Source of the DNA: Bradyrhizobium lablabi
Lineage (GTDB): Bacteria; Pseudomonadota; Alphaproteobacteria; Rhizobiales; Xanthobacteraceae
Direction of reading: 5' to 3'
Assembly (NCBI RefSeq): GCF_018131005.1
Contig: NZ_JAFCJK010000005.1
Location: 372,001-436,000, forward strand
Length of the DNA stretch: 64,000 nt
Positions 43,428-51,990 of this stretch are shown in pieces (the stretch's first letter is position 1; each line of letters starts with the position of its first letter). Under the pieces are notes generated by a model. It saw nothing but the letters and a program-made list of their open reading frames with translations, did not search any database and was not told the origin of the DNA. The position numbers and the translations under genes are program-made.

Positions 43428-43850
43428 CTATTGCCTGGCGCCGATCTCCCTCACGACTTGCTGGTTCCACGGACACCACCGGTTGCCGGGAAGGAAGTGG
43501 CCACCCACGTCCTTCAGGTGCTCCTGAACATATGAGGTTTCGGCATCGCACACTTCAGCGGAAACTTCCGGGAACGAGATTGTCTGTGGCCGATAGTGAA
43601 AGGCCCATCTGCGGTTGTAGGGCGCTGTCGAGGTATCAATGATCCCGCTGACATGGGGACGGCGATCCTTTGGCATGCGGATGATAGCGATTGCTTCATC
43701 GATGAGTCTTGGGTCTCTCAGCGCAAGGACAAAGTCGTTCCGCGGATCGCCATCTGACATCAGGAAATATCGGGAGCGAGGCTGCGCGGCTTCGGTTGCC
43801 GAAGATAGCAGCGCCAGCAAGACGACCGCCGTTGCCTTCCAATGTTTCAC
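43428..43850 (-). CDS. Small secreted protein with BP74-like domain
   Basis: A 140-residue exported protein; residues 1-21 (KATAVVLLALLSSATEAA) are a signal peptide. The mature part resembles the N-terminal domain of the Dictyostelium calmodulin-binding protein BP74: YFLMSDGDPRNDFVLALRDP, APYNRRWAFHYRPQTISF, VSAEVCDAETSYVQEHL and GGHFLPGNRWCPW. Two conserved Cys may form a disulphide in the periplasm. The GTG start has GGGAGGA nearby. It is the last gene of a four-gene unit, 24 nt after the haem-motif gene. Function unknown; the domain match is from memory. Confidence 0.65.
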   Translation of the reverse strand: MKHWKATAVVLLALLSSATEAAQPRSRYFLMSDGDPRNDFVLALRDPRLIDEAIAIIRMPKDRRPHVSGIIDTSTAPYNRRWAFHYRPQTISFPEVSAEVCDAETSYVQEHLKDVGGHFLPGNRWCPWNQQVVREIGARQ

Positions 43851-43874
43851 ATCGTCCTCCCTACCTGGCCCCGA

Positions 43875-44981
43875 TCAATGCAGATCAACCCGCTTGCAAT
43901 TGTCTTTGGCAGGGTCCGCGTTGCAAGCCAGCATCGCCTTGACCGAGGCGCGAAACCTCGTCTCCCAAGTATCCTTGTTCGCGCCGGGCGGCATCCAGTG
44001 AGTCAGCGTAAACGTGGTCGAATCGAGTTGCCCGGGCGCCAGTTTGCCTGCGGAGTACTCGGTGAAATCGCCGCTGCTGAAACCGGGCCCCAGGTTGTGG
44101 CAATTCAAGCACGCGCCCGGTGTCCCGTATGAGTGGTCTTCGATCTTGAAGTAGGCGTGGTATTTCTTCCACTCTGCGCCGAATTGATCGAGGTGGAAGA
44201 TGGCGTAGGCCTCGCCGAATGTTCGATTGGGCAGCTTGTTTGCATCCTTGGTCACCTGGAAGGCATATGGCGAACGCACGAACGGGTTGGCATCGTGACA
44301 CCGTGCGCAGTTGATGCGTTTCACGACGTCCGGATTGTCCCAGAACGTGTCTGCATTGCTCGAGAAGGGGGATGGAATGTCTTTCCCCGGCAACGCCTCG
44401 ATTGCGGCGAAAGCACTTTTCTCCTGCGGCAGGTCCCGGATTTGCGTATTTGCGAGCCGCTGGAAGAAGCAGGTTTTGTGGTTCAGCGGACTGTACACAA
44501 TCATCGCCACGTCGTCGTATTCGGGATTTAAGGCTTGCGAATCCAGTGAGCGGTATTGGTAGTTGCGACACAGCAGGGCGTAATAGGGCTTGTCTTTCGC
44601 TTCCACACTGGTCTGCGGCACCTGCGTGACCCGCAGCCGCGAATTCGGTACGCATTGACCGATGCCGCCGCTCGAAATGTCAAGGAGCGGCGGCCTGTCG
44701 CATTTCGTCGTATCAGTGAACATGCTGCCATCGGCTGATGTTTGCGCCGGGATCGCAACGCTGTCTTGCGTGATCGGCAAAATGGGACCGTCCGCGCATT
44801 GCAGAACGGGCGGGAAGGTGATCGGTTTACTTCCATTTTCAGTGAGTTCGTTCATGCATGCCTGGGCGTAAGACTTGATATCCGTTGGCATCTGTGAGTG
44901 GGCCAGACCAGACCACAAAGTGACCGCTCCCAGGCAGATCGTTGAGATCATGACCTGCTTCGATTTCCGCTGCGCTTTCAT
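43875..44981 (-). CDS. Secreted protein with two CxxCH haem-binding motifs
   Basis: A 368-residue exported protein. A signal peptide ends near GLAHS (VMISTICLGAVTLWSGLAHS). Two c-type haem motifs follow, CARCHD near residue 227 and CLNCHN near 292, so it is probably a di-haem periplasmic cytochrome. The N-terminal 200 residues carry several further cysteines and match no family that I recognise. GGGAAGAA precedes the ATG at 44981; the longer upstream frame is not protein-like. Partner and redox role are unknown; it lies between a large cytosolic-type protein and the BP74-like protein. Confidence 0.75.
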   Translation of the reverse strand: MKAQRKSKQVMISTICLGAVTLWSGLAHSQMPTDIKSYAQACMNELTENGSKPITFPPVLQCADGPILPITQDSVAIPAQTSADGSMFTDTTKCDRPPLLDISSGGIGQCVPNSRLRVTQVPQTSVEAKDKPYYALLCRNYQYRSLDSQALNPEYDDVAMIVYSPLNHKTCFFQRLANTQIRDLPQEKSAFAAIEALPGKDIPSPFSSNADTFWDNPDVVKRINCARCHDANPFVRSPYAFQVTKDANKLPNRTFGEAYAIFHLDQFGAEWKKYHAYFKIEDHSYGTPGACLNCHNLGPGFSSGDFTEYSAGKLAPGQLDSTTFTLTHWMPPGANKDTWETRFRASVKAMLACNADPAKDNCKRVDLH

Positions 44982-45076
44982 GAGTTCTTCCCTTTTTATC
45001 CACGCACAGGTTTCGAGATGATCTGGCGTCGTGTGAGTGAATTGGGCTCTGCACGCGCCGCATTTGTCGGGCCCCG

Positions 45077-46489
45077 CTAGCTCGGCCAGGGCAGTGACAT
45101 GTCGGGGTTCGGGCACTTGCCGAAGATTGTCGAAATAAAGCCGAAGAGCTCGGGCGCTCCGGAAGCGGCGCCGACGATCGCTGGAGAGTCTGTCCGCTCG
45201 CGCGCGTGCGGGGAGCGGATCTTGTCCAGGAGGAAGGGCCCGTAGCGCACCTTGCGTCCTGCTTCCAGATGCGTCCGAATCCAGTCCAGCGTCTCTTGCG
45301 ATGTCGTCGTCAGTTCGATGTCCTTGGCGAGCAGCGCCGTCGTTGGCAGCACTGGAAGCACGCCCGTGGCGATCTGGTTGCCCGCGACGGAGCCGCCCGT
45401 CGAAATCACGATCCCGCGGCCGATGCTGTGCGGCGACCATTTCCATAACCGGCTGTGGAACACCGAGACGTCCATCCACGGCCGCAAGATGGTCACGCGT
45501 TTGATCGAGCATGTCAGCGTCATGTGCCCCGTCGCGACGCTCCTCCTGGGCCCCCGCTCGGCGGGGCCGCGCGCGCCATGGTTCGCCGCAAGTATCCAGC
45601 TTTGATCGCGCCAGCCCCCGCTCGAAACGGGGTCATCATCCGCCGTGCCGGTTCCTTCCAGCAGCGGAGCGGGGCCGCAGCAATGGCAGCACGCGCATCG
45701 ACCGGTCATCCCCGTGCCGCCAGAGCGACGCTGGCGGTTGTAGTCGTTTTCATCAAACGAGAAGGGGGTCCAAAGCTCGTCCTTGAACCATTCCTGGTAG
45801 CGCGGAAGACTGTCGACGCGCTGAAACTCGCTGCCGTTCTTTAGCCGCAGCGTGCTGCGTGCGAAGCGATCCGCCAGGCCCTGCCAATAAACGTAGGGGT
45901 CGCGCCCCTGTAGCTGCCGGACCGTCGCCAGCGCCTCATCTACCTTTTCCTTGTTGCCCCGCTGAAGCCAGAGCGCCTTGGCTTCATCGTAGCGCTTACG
46001 TATGGCGGGAGGGACGTCCGGCCCACCGTTTTCGTGCGTCGTTTCGGCGGTGAACAGCTCATCCTGCGCCGCGTAAAAAATCTCGGCGCAGTCGAGATAG
46101 GCCTGGAAGGCTGGCGAGAACCCGCCGCCGGGTTCGAAAAGATAGTTTTCTGCCTCGCGCAATTTCTCCTTCTCGTGCGGGGAAAGCTCGATCAGCGGCG
46201 TTTCCTTGCCGTCGAGAATGAGTTTGTAGACGTCTGATGTGAGCCCGGCCTTGGGCGTGACGACATAGTTGCATTCGACGGCGGCGTTCAGCAGATTGCT
46301 CACATAATATTCGGTTTCCGGATCCTTGGGATCGAGCCCGGGAGGAACGATGACGCCGGGAATCTGGATGCTGAGCAAGGCGGAGGGGTTTTGTCCGACC
46401 ACGCCGGAAACCGCGAGCGTTTGCGCCATTTTTGAATAGAGCTGCACCAGCTCGGCGTCGTCCTCGAGGCTTTGATGGGATTCGAACAT
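45077..46489 (-). CDS. Uncharacterised protein, paralogue 2 (Cys-rich insert)
   Basis: A 470-residue protein without signal peptide or recognised domain. It is a paralogue of the gene just upstream: shared blocks are LYSKMAQTLAVSG, VPPGLDPKDPE, VRQLQGRDPYVYWQGL, FKDELWTPFSFDE, IKRVTILRPWMD, STGGSVAGNQIATG and the ending NPDMSLPWP. Unlike the paralogue it has a Cys-rich insert CACCHCCG in the middle, which could bind metal. The ATG at 46489 is chosen by alignment with the paralogue; a GTG at 46513 is possible. Function unknown. Confidence 0.7.
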   Translation of the reverse strand: MFESHQSLEDDAELVQLYSKMAQTLAVSGVVGQNPSALLSIQIPGVIVPPGLDPKDPETEYYVSNLLNAAVECNYVVTPKAGLTSDVYKLILDGKETPLIELSPHEKEKLREAENYLFEPGGGFSPAFQAYLDCAEIFYAAQDELFTAETTHENGGPDVPPAIRKRYDEAKALWLQRGNKEKVDEALATVRQLQGRDPYVYWQGLADRFARSTLRLKNGSEFQRVDSLPRYQEWFKDELWTPFSFDENDYNRQRRSGGTGMTGRCACCHCCGPAPLLEGTGTADDDPVSSGGWRDQSWILAANHGARGPAERGPRRSVATGHMTLTCSIKRVTILRPWMDVSVFHSRLWKWSPHSIGRGIVISTGGSVAGNQIATGVLPVLPTTALLAKDIELTTTSQETLDWIRTHLEAGRKVRYGPFLLDKIRSPHARERTDSPAIVGAASGAPELFGFISTIFGKCPNPDMSLPWPS

Positions 46490-46551
46490 CGCAAGGGTCC
46501 ATTGACGCGCCACGCGGAAACATGTCGCGGCCAGTCGCCGCGACGGTCAAA

Positions 46552-46579
46552 GGCGGCGCGTCGGCGTCGACGCGCCGCC
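46552..46579 (-). repeat. Perfect 12-bp hairpin between the paralogous genes
   Basis: GGCGGCGCGTCG and its complement flank a 4-nt loop, 14 nt after the stop of paralogue 1. On the coding strand only TTT follows, so it may be a leaky terminator or an mRNA-stabilising hairpin that makes the first gene more strongly expressed than the rest. Confidence 0.6.
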
Positions 46580-46592
46580 AGGTCGCGCCGCC

Positions 46593-47900
46593 TTAGGTCG
46601 GCCAGGGCATATTGGGGTCAGGGTTCGGCAGTTCGGGCAGAACCTGGCTGATAGCCGCGATGATCTGGGTGTCTTTGATCGTGATCAGGTTGTTGGCGAT
46701 CGTGCCTTTGATGCTCTCTTTGCGATCCCTGTAGGTGACGTTTCCCGCGATCGAGAATGGTCCGATGCCGAGGCTCGCTTGGGCGTTGATCTCACGCTTC
46801 ATCCGCTCTTCGACCGTGTCCTGAAACCTGCCGATGATCTCGACGTTTCGCGCGAGGATCACCGTCGTCGGCATCGACACGAAGGGGCCGGTCGGCACGA
46901 TCCGGTTTTCGATGCTGCCGCCGGTCGAATATTGCGCGGCCGGCGCGGTCGAGTCGAATTTCCAGGCGCGGCTGTTGAAGACCAGCGGGTTCATCCAGTT
47001 GCGGTTGATGGTGATGCGCATCAACTCGCACTTGAAGGCCAGGCTGGTCTCTTCGATCTTGATGTATTCCTGATCCTGCTTGTAGTCGCCCGAGCCCGAC
47101 AACGTGACGATGCCGAACTTGCCGTCCAGCGCGCCGGCGACGCCGATACTGTTCGAGGTCGTCTGGTTATTCATGTCCTTTTGGTCGAACGAGAACTTTG
47201 TCCAGCCGGCCTCCTTGAACCAGCTGTCGTACTTGGGCGCCAGCGTGACGGGCGGAAACTCCATGCCACTCCTCAGCCTGCGCTGGTTGGCGGCGTAGCG
47301 CGCGTCGAGCCGATCCCAGAACGCCGAACCGTCGCGGCCCTGCAGTTGCTTCATTACCGCGATATTGGTCTCCTGCTTGATCTTGCCTGCCGCGATCCAT
47401 TTGTTCATGGCGGCATCGACCTTGGCTTTCATCGCCGGGGTTGGCGCCGGCCCGGTGCCATTCTTGAAATTCGCCTCGGCGTCGTCATAGGGAACGCGCG
47501 CGGCCCAATACGCCTCCTCGGCGGCGTCGCACTTTTCCGCAAGTTCGGCGTAGCTGGCCTCTGCCGCGGCGAGCTTTGCTTTTTCCTTCTCTGTCAGATC
47601 GGCGATCGGATAGAGCTTGTATTCCAGAATGCTGTTATAGGCCTGCGATACGCGCAGATTCACCGGCGCATAGGTGAAGTTGAACATCGGCGCGGTATCA
47701 AAGATCTGCGAAATTTCCTGGTCGTCTTCCGGATTGTTGATCGGGTCGAGCCCGACCGGAAGATATTGACCCGGGTTGTAGATGGAGAGCAGCGATTCGC
47801 CGATCATGCTGTCGCCCTCCGCAGAGCCGACGCCGAGCGCGACCGCGAGCTTGGAATACAGCTTTTCATAGAGAACGGCGTTGTAGTCTTTTTCGGCCAT
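46593..47900 (-). CDS. Uncharacterised protein, paralogue 1
   Basis: A 435-residue protein of unknown function, first in a four-gene unit. It starts MAEKDYNAVLYEKLYSKLAVAL and has a helical, charged segment (residues about 100-170) and then beta-rich sequence with LVFNSRAWKFDS, STGGSIENRIVPTGPFVSMPTTVILARNVEII and a long C-terminal amphipathic stretch. It ends in PNPDPNMPWP, shared with paralogue 2. No signal peptide, membrane segment or catalytic motif is visible. The ATG at 47900 has GGGAGG upstream. Confidence 0.75.
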   Translation of the reverse strand: MAEKDYNAVLYEKLYSKLAVALGVGSAEGDSMIGESLLSIYNPGQYLPVGLDPINNPEDDQEISQIFDTAPMFNFTYAPVNLRVSQAYNSILEYKLYPIADLTEKEKAKLAAAEASYAELAEKCDAAEEAYWAARVPYDDAEANFKNGTGPAPTPAMKAKVDAAMNKWIAAGKIKQETNIAVMKQLQGRDGSAFWDRLDARYAANQRRLRSGMEFPPVTLAPKYDSWFKEAGWTKFSFDQKDMNNQTTSNSIGVAGALDGKFGIVTLSGSGDYKQDQEYIKIEETSLAFKCELMRITINRNWMNPLVFNSRAWKFDSTAPAAQYSTGGSIENRIVPTGPFVSMPTTVILARNVEIIGRFQDTVEERMKREINAQASLGIGPFSIAGNVTYRDRKESIKGTIANNLITIKDTQIIAAISQVLPELPNPDPNMPWPT

Positions 47901-48430
47901 GATGAGCTCCCTCCCTTGTGTCCCGGCAACTGGAGCGCGGGCTTGCGTCCCGGCAACGGGGCGATCGACTCTCAACCTGAGGTAGATTAGCTCGGTTGAC
48001 GGGGAGATGGCAATGTATAACTGTGTCGTATGTATCGTACAATTTTAGAGGGTGTTCGGTTTTGCTGTTATTTTTCCGGTCGCACTGCCTGGATGAACTA
48101 ATCGTGATCGCGTTGACGCCGCGCCAAAGAGAGTCAGAAATGGACTCGGTGAAAAATTGGCGCGCGGCCGACGATCGGACGTGGCGCGCCAGTCATCTGG
48201 AATGAAAATTCGTCACATGAAACAGCGCAGCAATCCTCTGGAGGAGAGCGCATTGTGGCGAATGCTTGCCATATAGGCACTGGTGCCGTTCTTCCGCTTG
48301 CGGCACTATCATTCCAATCGGTGTCACAAGGCTCCTGTCGGAGTCGCAAGTTGGCACGTATTGAAATGCGCGGCGATGTACGCAAAATCGCCACGATACC
48401 CAACATGTGCAGCAACGATCGCAACGATTT
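47901..48430. other. Intergenic region between divergent units
   Basis: This 530-nt region separates the unknown four-gene unit (minus) from dusA (plus). It contains a sigma-70-like promoter for the former (separate entry). Short frames inside it have no start signal or family match. No structured RNA was recognised. Confidence 0.4.
48014..48042 (-). promoter_or_regulatory. Sigma-70-like promoter for the unknown four-gene unit
   Basis: On the minus strand TTGTAC (48037-48042) and TATACA (48014-48019) are separated by 17 nt, close to the standard -35/-10 layout. It lies about 115 bp upstream of paralogue 1. Confidence 0.5.
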
Positions 48431-49450
48431 ATGATAGAAAAATCAACGAAAGCAGCTAGTTGCAAGGACCGCCGATTTAATATTGCACCTATGATGGATT
48501 GGACCGATCGGCACTGCCGGGTCTTCCATCGTCTGATGACGCGGCGGGCGCGGCTTTATACGGAGATGCTGACGACCGGCGCGGTGATTCATGGCGATCG
48601 GGCGCGGCTGCTTGGATTTGACTCAAGCGAACATCCGGTCGCGCTGCAGCTCGGAGGCTCGGATCCGCGCGATCTCGCGACCGCCGCTACGATCGGCGCG
48701 GATTTCGGCTATGACGAGATCAATCTCAATGTCGGCTGCCCTTCCGACCGCGTAAAGGACGGCCGCTTCGGCGCCTGTCTGATGGCGGAGCCCGCGCTCG
48801 TGGCCGATGGCGTCGCCGCGATGAAGCGCGCGGTCAGGATTCCCGTCACGGTGAAGTGCCGGATCGGCATCGACGACCAGGATCCGGAGGTCGCACTGGA
48901 TACGCTGGCGCGCAGCGTGATCGAGGCGGGCGCGGACGCGCTGATCGTGCATGCGCGCAAGGCGTGGCTGAACGGACTGTCACCGAAGGAGAACCGCGAC
49001 ATCCCGCCGCTCGACTACGATCGCGTCTACCGCCTGAAAGCGGCGCTGCCCGCCGTGCCGGTCATCATCAATGGCGGCATCGCAAGCCTCGCCGAGGCGA
49101 AGCAGCATCTCGCCCATGTCGATGGCGTGATGCTGGGGCGGGCCGCTTACCAGGAGCCGTGGCGGCTGCTTGCGGTCGATTGCGAACTGTTCGGCGAGGC
49201 GGCGCCGCACGCGACGATGAAGGACGTGTTCGCGGCGATGATGCCCTATATCGAGCGTGAGCTGGCACAGGGGGCGCGGCTGCACGCTATCGCGCGTCAT
49301 TTCGTCGGCGCCTTCCACGGCGTTCCCGGAGCGCGCGCGTTCCGCAGACACCTCGCCGAAAATGGCGTTCGGCCGGGTGCGGGTGCGAATGTCCTGCGCG
49401 ATGCAATCGCGCTAGTCGACGACCACGCGCTGGCGTCGATGGCTGCTTGA
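48431..49450 (+). CDS. dusA: tRNA-dihydrouridine synthase
   Basis: A 339-residue FMN enzyme that reduces uridine to dihydrouridine in the tRNA D-loop. It starts RRFNIAPMMDWTDRHCRVFHRLM and has QLGGSDP, NLNVGCPSDRV, the FMN/tRNA region VTVKCRIGID, LIVHARKAWLNGLSPKENR and VDGVMLGRAAYQEPW, which are DusA-type features. The ATG at 48431 is chosen; an in-frame GTG 24 nt upstream is possible and neither has a strong ribosome site. Its end overlaps the convergent protease gene by 39 bp. Confidence 0.92.
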   Translation: MIEKSTKAASCKDRRFNIAPMMDWTDRHCRVFHRLMTRRARLYTEMLTTGAVIHGDRARLLGFDSSEHPVALQLGGSDPRDLATAATIGADFGYDEINLNVGCPSDRVKDGRFGACLMAEPALVADGVAAMKRAVRIPVTVKCRIGIDDQDPEVALDTLARSVIEAGADALIVHARKAWLNGLSPKENRDIPPLDYDRVYRLKAALPAVPVIINGGIASLAEAKQHLAHVDGVMLGRAAYQEPWRLLAVDCELFGEAAPHATMKDVFAAMMPYIERELAQGARLHAIARHFVGAFHGVPGARAFRRHLAENGVRPGAGANVLRDAIALVDDHALASMAA

Positions 49451-49969
49451 GGTGAGCTCGGGATAGCCGTGCAGCGACAGCTTGTCAGCGCGCACGCCCC
49501 AGCTTTCGAGGCGGTCGAGAAAGCTCATGCCGAGCAGGTTGGTCTTCATTTGCCCACGCTGCACGACGAGCGCCGGCACCGATTTTTCGACGAGCTTGCC
49601 GACCGCGAGGCGGTCGAGCGTCAGCCGCGCGGCCTTGGTGTGACCGCCCGCGGTTTCGAGATCGACATTGTAGTCGAGCATCTCGATCGGCAGGCCGATC
49701 GCCCTGGCTGTCTCCCAGGTCAGCACGACCGACGTTGCGCCGGTGTCGATCACCATCGGCGCGCTGACGCCGTTGATCTTGGCGCGGAACGCGAACTCGC
49801 CCCCTTGGCCGCGCGCAATCTGCACCATAGGGGCAGGGGGCGTGCTGTAGCGGCTGAGCATCTGCGCGACCTGGTCGCGGGCGTGCGCGATCTGTTCAGC
49901 GTCGCCATAGGCGACGACGGCGCCGGCGGTTGCCACCAGCATCACGAGCACGAGGAGGATCCGGGTCAC
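49412..49969 (-). CDS. Membrane-anchored retropepsin-like aspartic protease
   Basis: A 185-residue protein with an N-terminal membrane anchor or signal (ILLVLVMLVATAGAVVAYG). The single-domain aspartic protease site is APMVIDTGATSVVL (Asp75), with the later NLLGMSFLDRL characteristic of the clan AA TIGR02281-type family. Such proteins act as dimers in the periplasm; substrates are unknown. The last 39 bp overlap the end of dusA. It is followed upstream by a DUF1289 gene on the same strand. Confidence 0.85.
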   Translation of the reverse strand: MTRILLVLVMLVATAGAVVAYGDAEQIAHARDQVAQMLSRYSTPPAPMVQIARGQGGEFAFRAKINGVSAPMVIDTGATSVVLTWETARAIGLPIEMLDYNVDLETAGGHTKAARLTLDRLAVGKLVEKSVPALVVQRGQMKTNLLGMSFLDRLESWGVRADKLSLHGYPELTSSSHRRQRVVVD

Positions 49970-49997
49970 CGCGCACCTCCCTGCATGACCGGCGATT

Positions 49998-50201
49998 TCA
50001 GGCGCGTTTCGGGCGCGGCTCCATGCGCTCGAGCCCGGCGTCGGCCATCCGCGCCGGCAATTGTGCCATCACGGCCAGCCGTTCCGCGCTGTCCATCCTG
50101 TGCCACTGCGCGATCTCGGGAAGCGTGCGTCCGCATCCGAAGCAGAGCTTCGTCCTGGGGTCCATTATGCAGACTGCGATACACGGCGTTTCCTGGCTCA
50201 T
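49998..50201 (-). CDS. DUF1289 small Cys-rich protein
   Basis: A 67-residue protein of the DUF1289 family: PCIAVCIMDPRTKLCFGCGRTLPEIAQWHRM. The four cysteines in CxxxC...CxxC arrangement suggest a small metal site. The family's function is unknown. MSQETPC at 50201 is the usual start; a start 12 codons upstream is also open. It lies 28 nt before the aspartic protease on the same strand and may be co-transcribed. Confidence 0.82.
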   Translation of the reverse strand: MSQETPCIAVCIMDPRTKLCFGCGRTLPEIAQWHRMDSAERLAVMAQLPARMADAGLERMEPRPKRA

Positions 50202-50246
50202 CCTTCGAGTGTTGAACGGTTTCGGCCGCTTTCGCAAGCCGACCCC

Positions 50247-51851
50247 TTACAATCCTGTGCCCGCGCTCATGATCGATCGGTGACGCAGGCGTTTGCGGTT
50301 GTCGGCGTAGATCGCCTCCACGCTTTCCGGCTGCAGCGGCGGCGACTCCTCCGACATCGGCGCGAGCGCACTCATCACGCGTTCCGGCGGAAAGGTGACG
50401 ATCACCTCGGTGCCGATGCGCAGCTTCGACTTCAGCGTGAAAGTGCCGCCATGCATGTCGATCAGGCTCTTGGCGATCGGTAGCCCAAGGCCTGCACCTT
50501 GTTCCGCCGACTTGATCGAGTTAGAGCCCTGGCCGAACGAGGCCAGCACGATCGGGATCTCGTCTTCGGCAATGCCGGAGCCGGTGTCCTTGACGCTCAG
50601 ATATTGCCCGCCGGACGCGGTCCAGCCGACCTTGAGCCAGATCTCGCCGCCCTGCGGCGTGAATTTGATCGAGTTGGAGAGCAGGTTGAGCACGACCTGG
50701 CGCATCGCGCGCTCATCGCCCCAGATCCGCGGCATGCCCTGCTCGAATACTTCATGGATGGTGATGCCGCGGTTGGAGGCGCGCAGCTTCAGGAGATGGT
50801 GGCAGTCCGCGACGACATGCAGCAGCGAGACAGCTTCCTCGTTCAGCTCGTAGCGGCCGGCCTCGATGCGCGACAGGTCGAGGATCTCGTTGATCAGGTT
50901 GAGCAGGTGCACACCGGAATTATGGATATCGGAGGAATATTCCTTGTAGACCGGCACGGTATGCCCGCCGAAAATCTCGCTCTTCATCACTTCGGAGAAG
51001 CCGAGGATCGCGTTCAGCGGCGTGCGCAATTCGTGGCTCATCTGGGCGAGAAAGCGCGACTTGGCGACGTTGGCGGATTCTGCGCGATGCCGCGCCTCGT
51101 CGGAGATCGCCTTGGCCTGTTCCAATTCGCCGATCAACGCGTCCTTTTCGGCGCGAGCCTCGAGCGTTGCGAGCGTGGTCGAGTGCAGGCGGTGGGCGAG
51201 CAGGGCGAAATAGCCTTCGGCGGCGATCGCGAGCAGCGCCAGCACGTAATTGTCGAGCGCGCCGCTCAGTATCAGGTCGAGGGCGATCGCGACTGTCACC
51301 GGCACGGTTGCCGCAAGCGCCGCAATCGGCAGGCTCGCCGCCAGCATGCTGGAGACCGCGATCACCAGCAGCATCAGGAACATCATCAGCGTGTTGGAGG
51401 CGAGATCGCGGCCGGCGGGATGGAGCAGGATTGCGGTCCAGCACAGACCGTAGAGCAGGTCGAGCAGCACGAAGCGCGCCCGCCATTTGCGGGTCGCTGC
51501 GATCGAAGGCTGCTCGGAAAGGAAGCGAGAACAACTGCGGATGATGGCGGCATGAACGCAAAGCATGCCGCAGGTCCAGGCTGTCGCGATGATCGGGTGC
51601 ATCCACAACCCGAACAGGAGGCCGGTTGCCACCACGAGAAGCATGACGACGTAGGACGCCGAGATCCGGGTCCGGGCATATTGGCGGAGCAGTTCGACGT
51701 CGAAGGCGGGACGGGTTCCACTGGTCGACGTTAACCGATCGCGCGCCTCGCGCACCCGCTGCGCGGCGGCACGTCGGCTGTTCACCGGCGCTGCCGTCTG
51801 AGGTCCTGCCGGAATCTGCACAACTTCCGGCTTTTCTGCGGGATTACTCAT
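50247..51851 (-). CDS. Membrane sensor histidine kinase, PleC/DivJ-like
   Basis: A 534-residue kinase. Residues about 65-230 form several membrane helices without a periplasmic sensor domain. The dimerisation/phospho-acceptor motif SHELRTPLNAILGFSEVM lies near residue 280, followed by YSSDIHNSGVHLLNLINEILDLSRIEAG, typical of the PleC/DivJ/PdhS group of alphaproteobacterial cell-cycle kinases. The ATPase has NLLSNSIKFT, DTGSGIAEDEI and GAGLGLPIAKSL. No response regulator is adjacent. The ATG at 51851 was chosen; a GTG three codons upstream is possible. Confidence 0.88.
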   Translation of the reverse strand: MSNPAEKPEVVQIPAGPQTAAPVNSRRAAAQRVREARDRLTSTSGTRPAFDVELLRQYARTRISASYVVMLLVVATGLLFGLWMHPIIATAWTCGMLCVHAAIIRSCSRFLSEQPSIAATRKWRARFVLLDLLYGLCWTAILLHPAGRDLASNTLMMFLMLLVIAVSSMLAASLPIAALAATVPVTVAIALDLILSGALDNYVLALLAIAAEGYFALLAHRLHSTTLATLEARAEKDALIGELEQAKAISDEARHRAESANVAKSRFLAQMSHELRTPLNAILGFSEVMKSEIFGGHTVPVYKEYSSDIHNSGVHLLNLINEILDLSRIEAGRYELNEEAVSLLHVVADCHHLLKLRASNRGITIHEVFEQGMPRIWGDERAMRQVVLNLLSNSIKFTPQGGEIWLKVGWTASGGQYLSVKDTGSGIAEDEIPIVLASFGQGSNSIKSAEQGAGLGLPIAKSLIDMHGGTFTLKSKLRIGTEVIVTFPPERVMSALAPMSEESPPLQPESVEAIYADNRKRLRHRSIMSAGTGL

Positions 51852-51990
51852 TAACAACACAAATCCTGCCCGCGAACCGCGCGAGCTTTTTGCATTGTCT
51901 ATCTGTGGCGCTAAATCATTAAGCGATGCCTTAAAGAGCTAAAGATTCTCGTTAACGGGAGGTAAACGGAGGTAAAATCAGCCCGCCGGC

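Noticed and set aside
47996..48205. A 69-codon plus-strand frame upstream of dusA
   Set aside because: No ribosome site, no family match, and it overlaps the promoter of the divergent unit.
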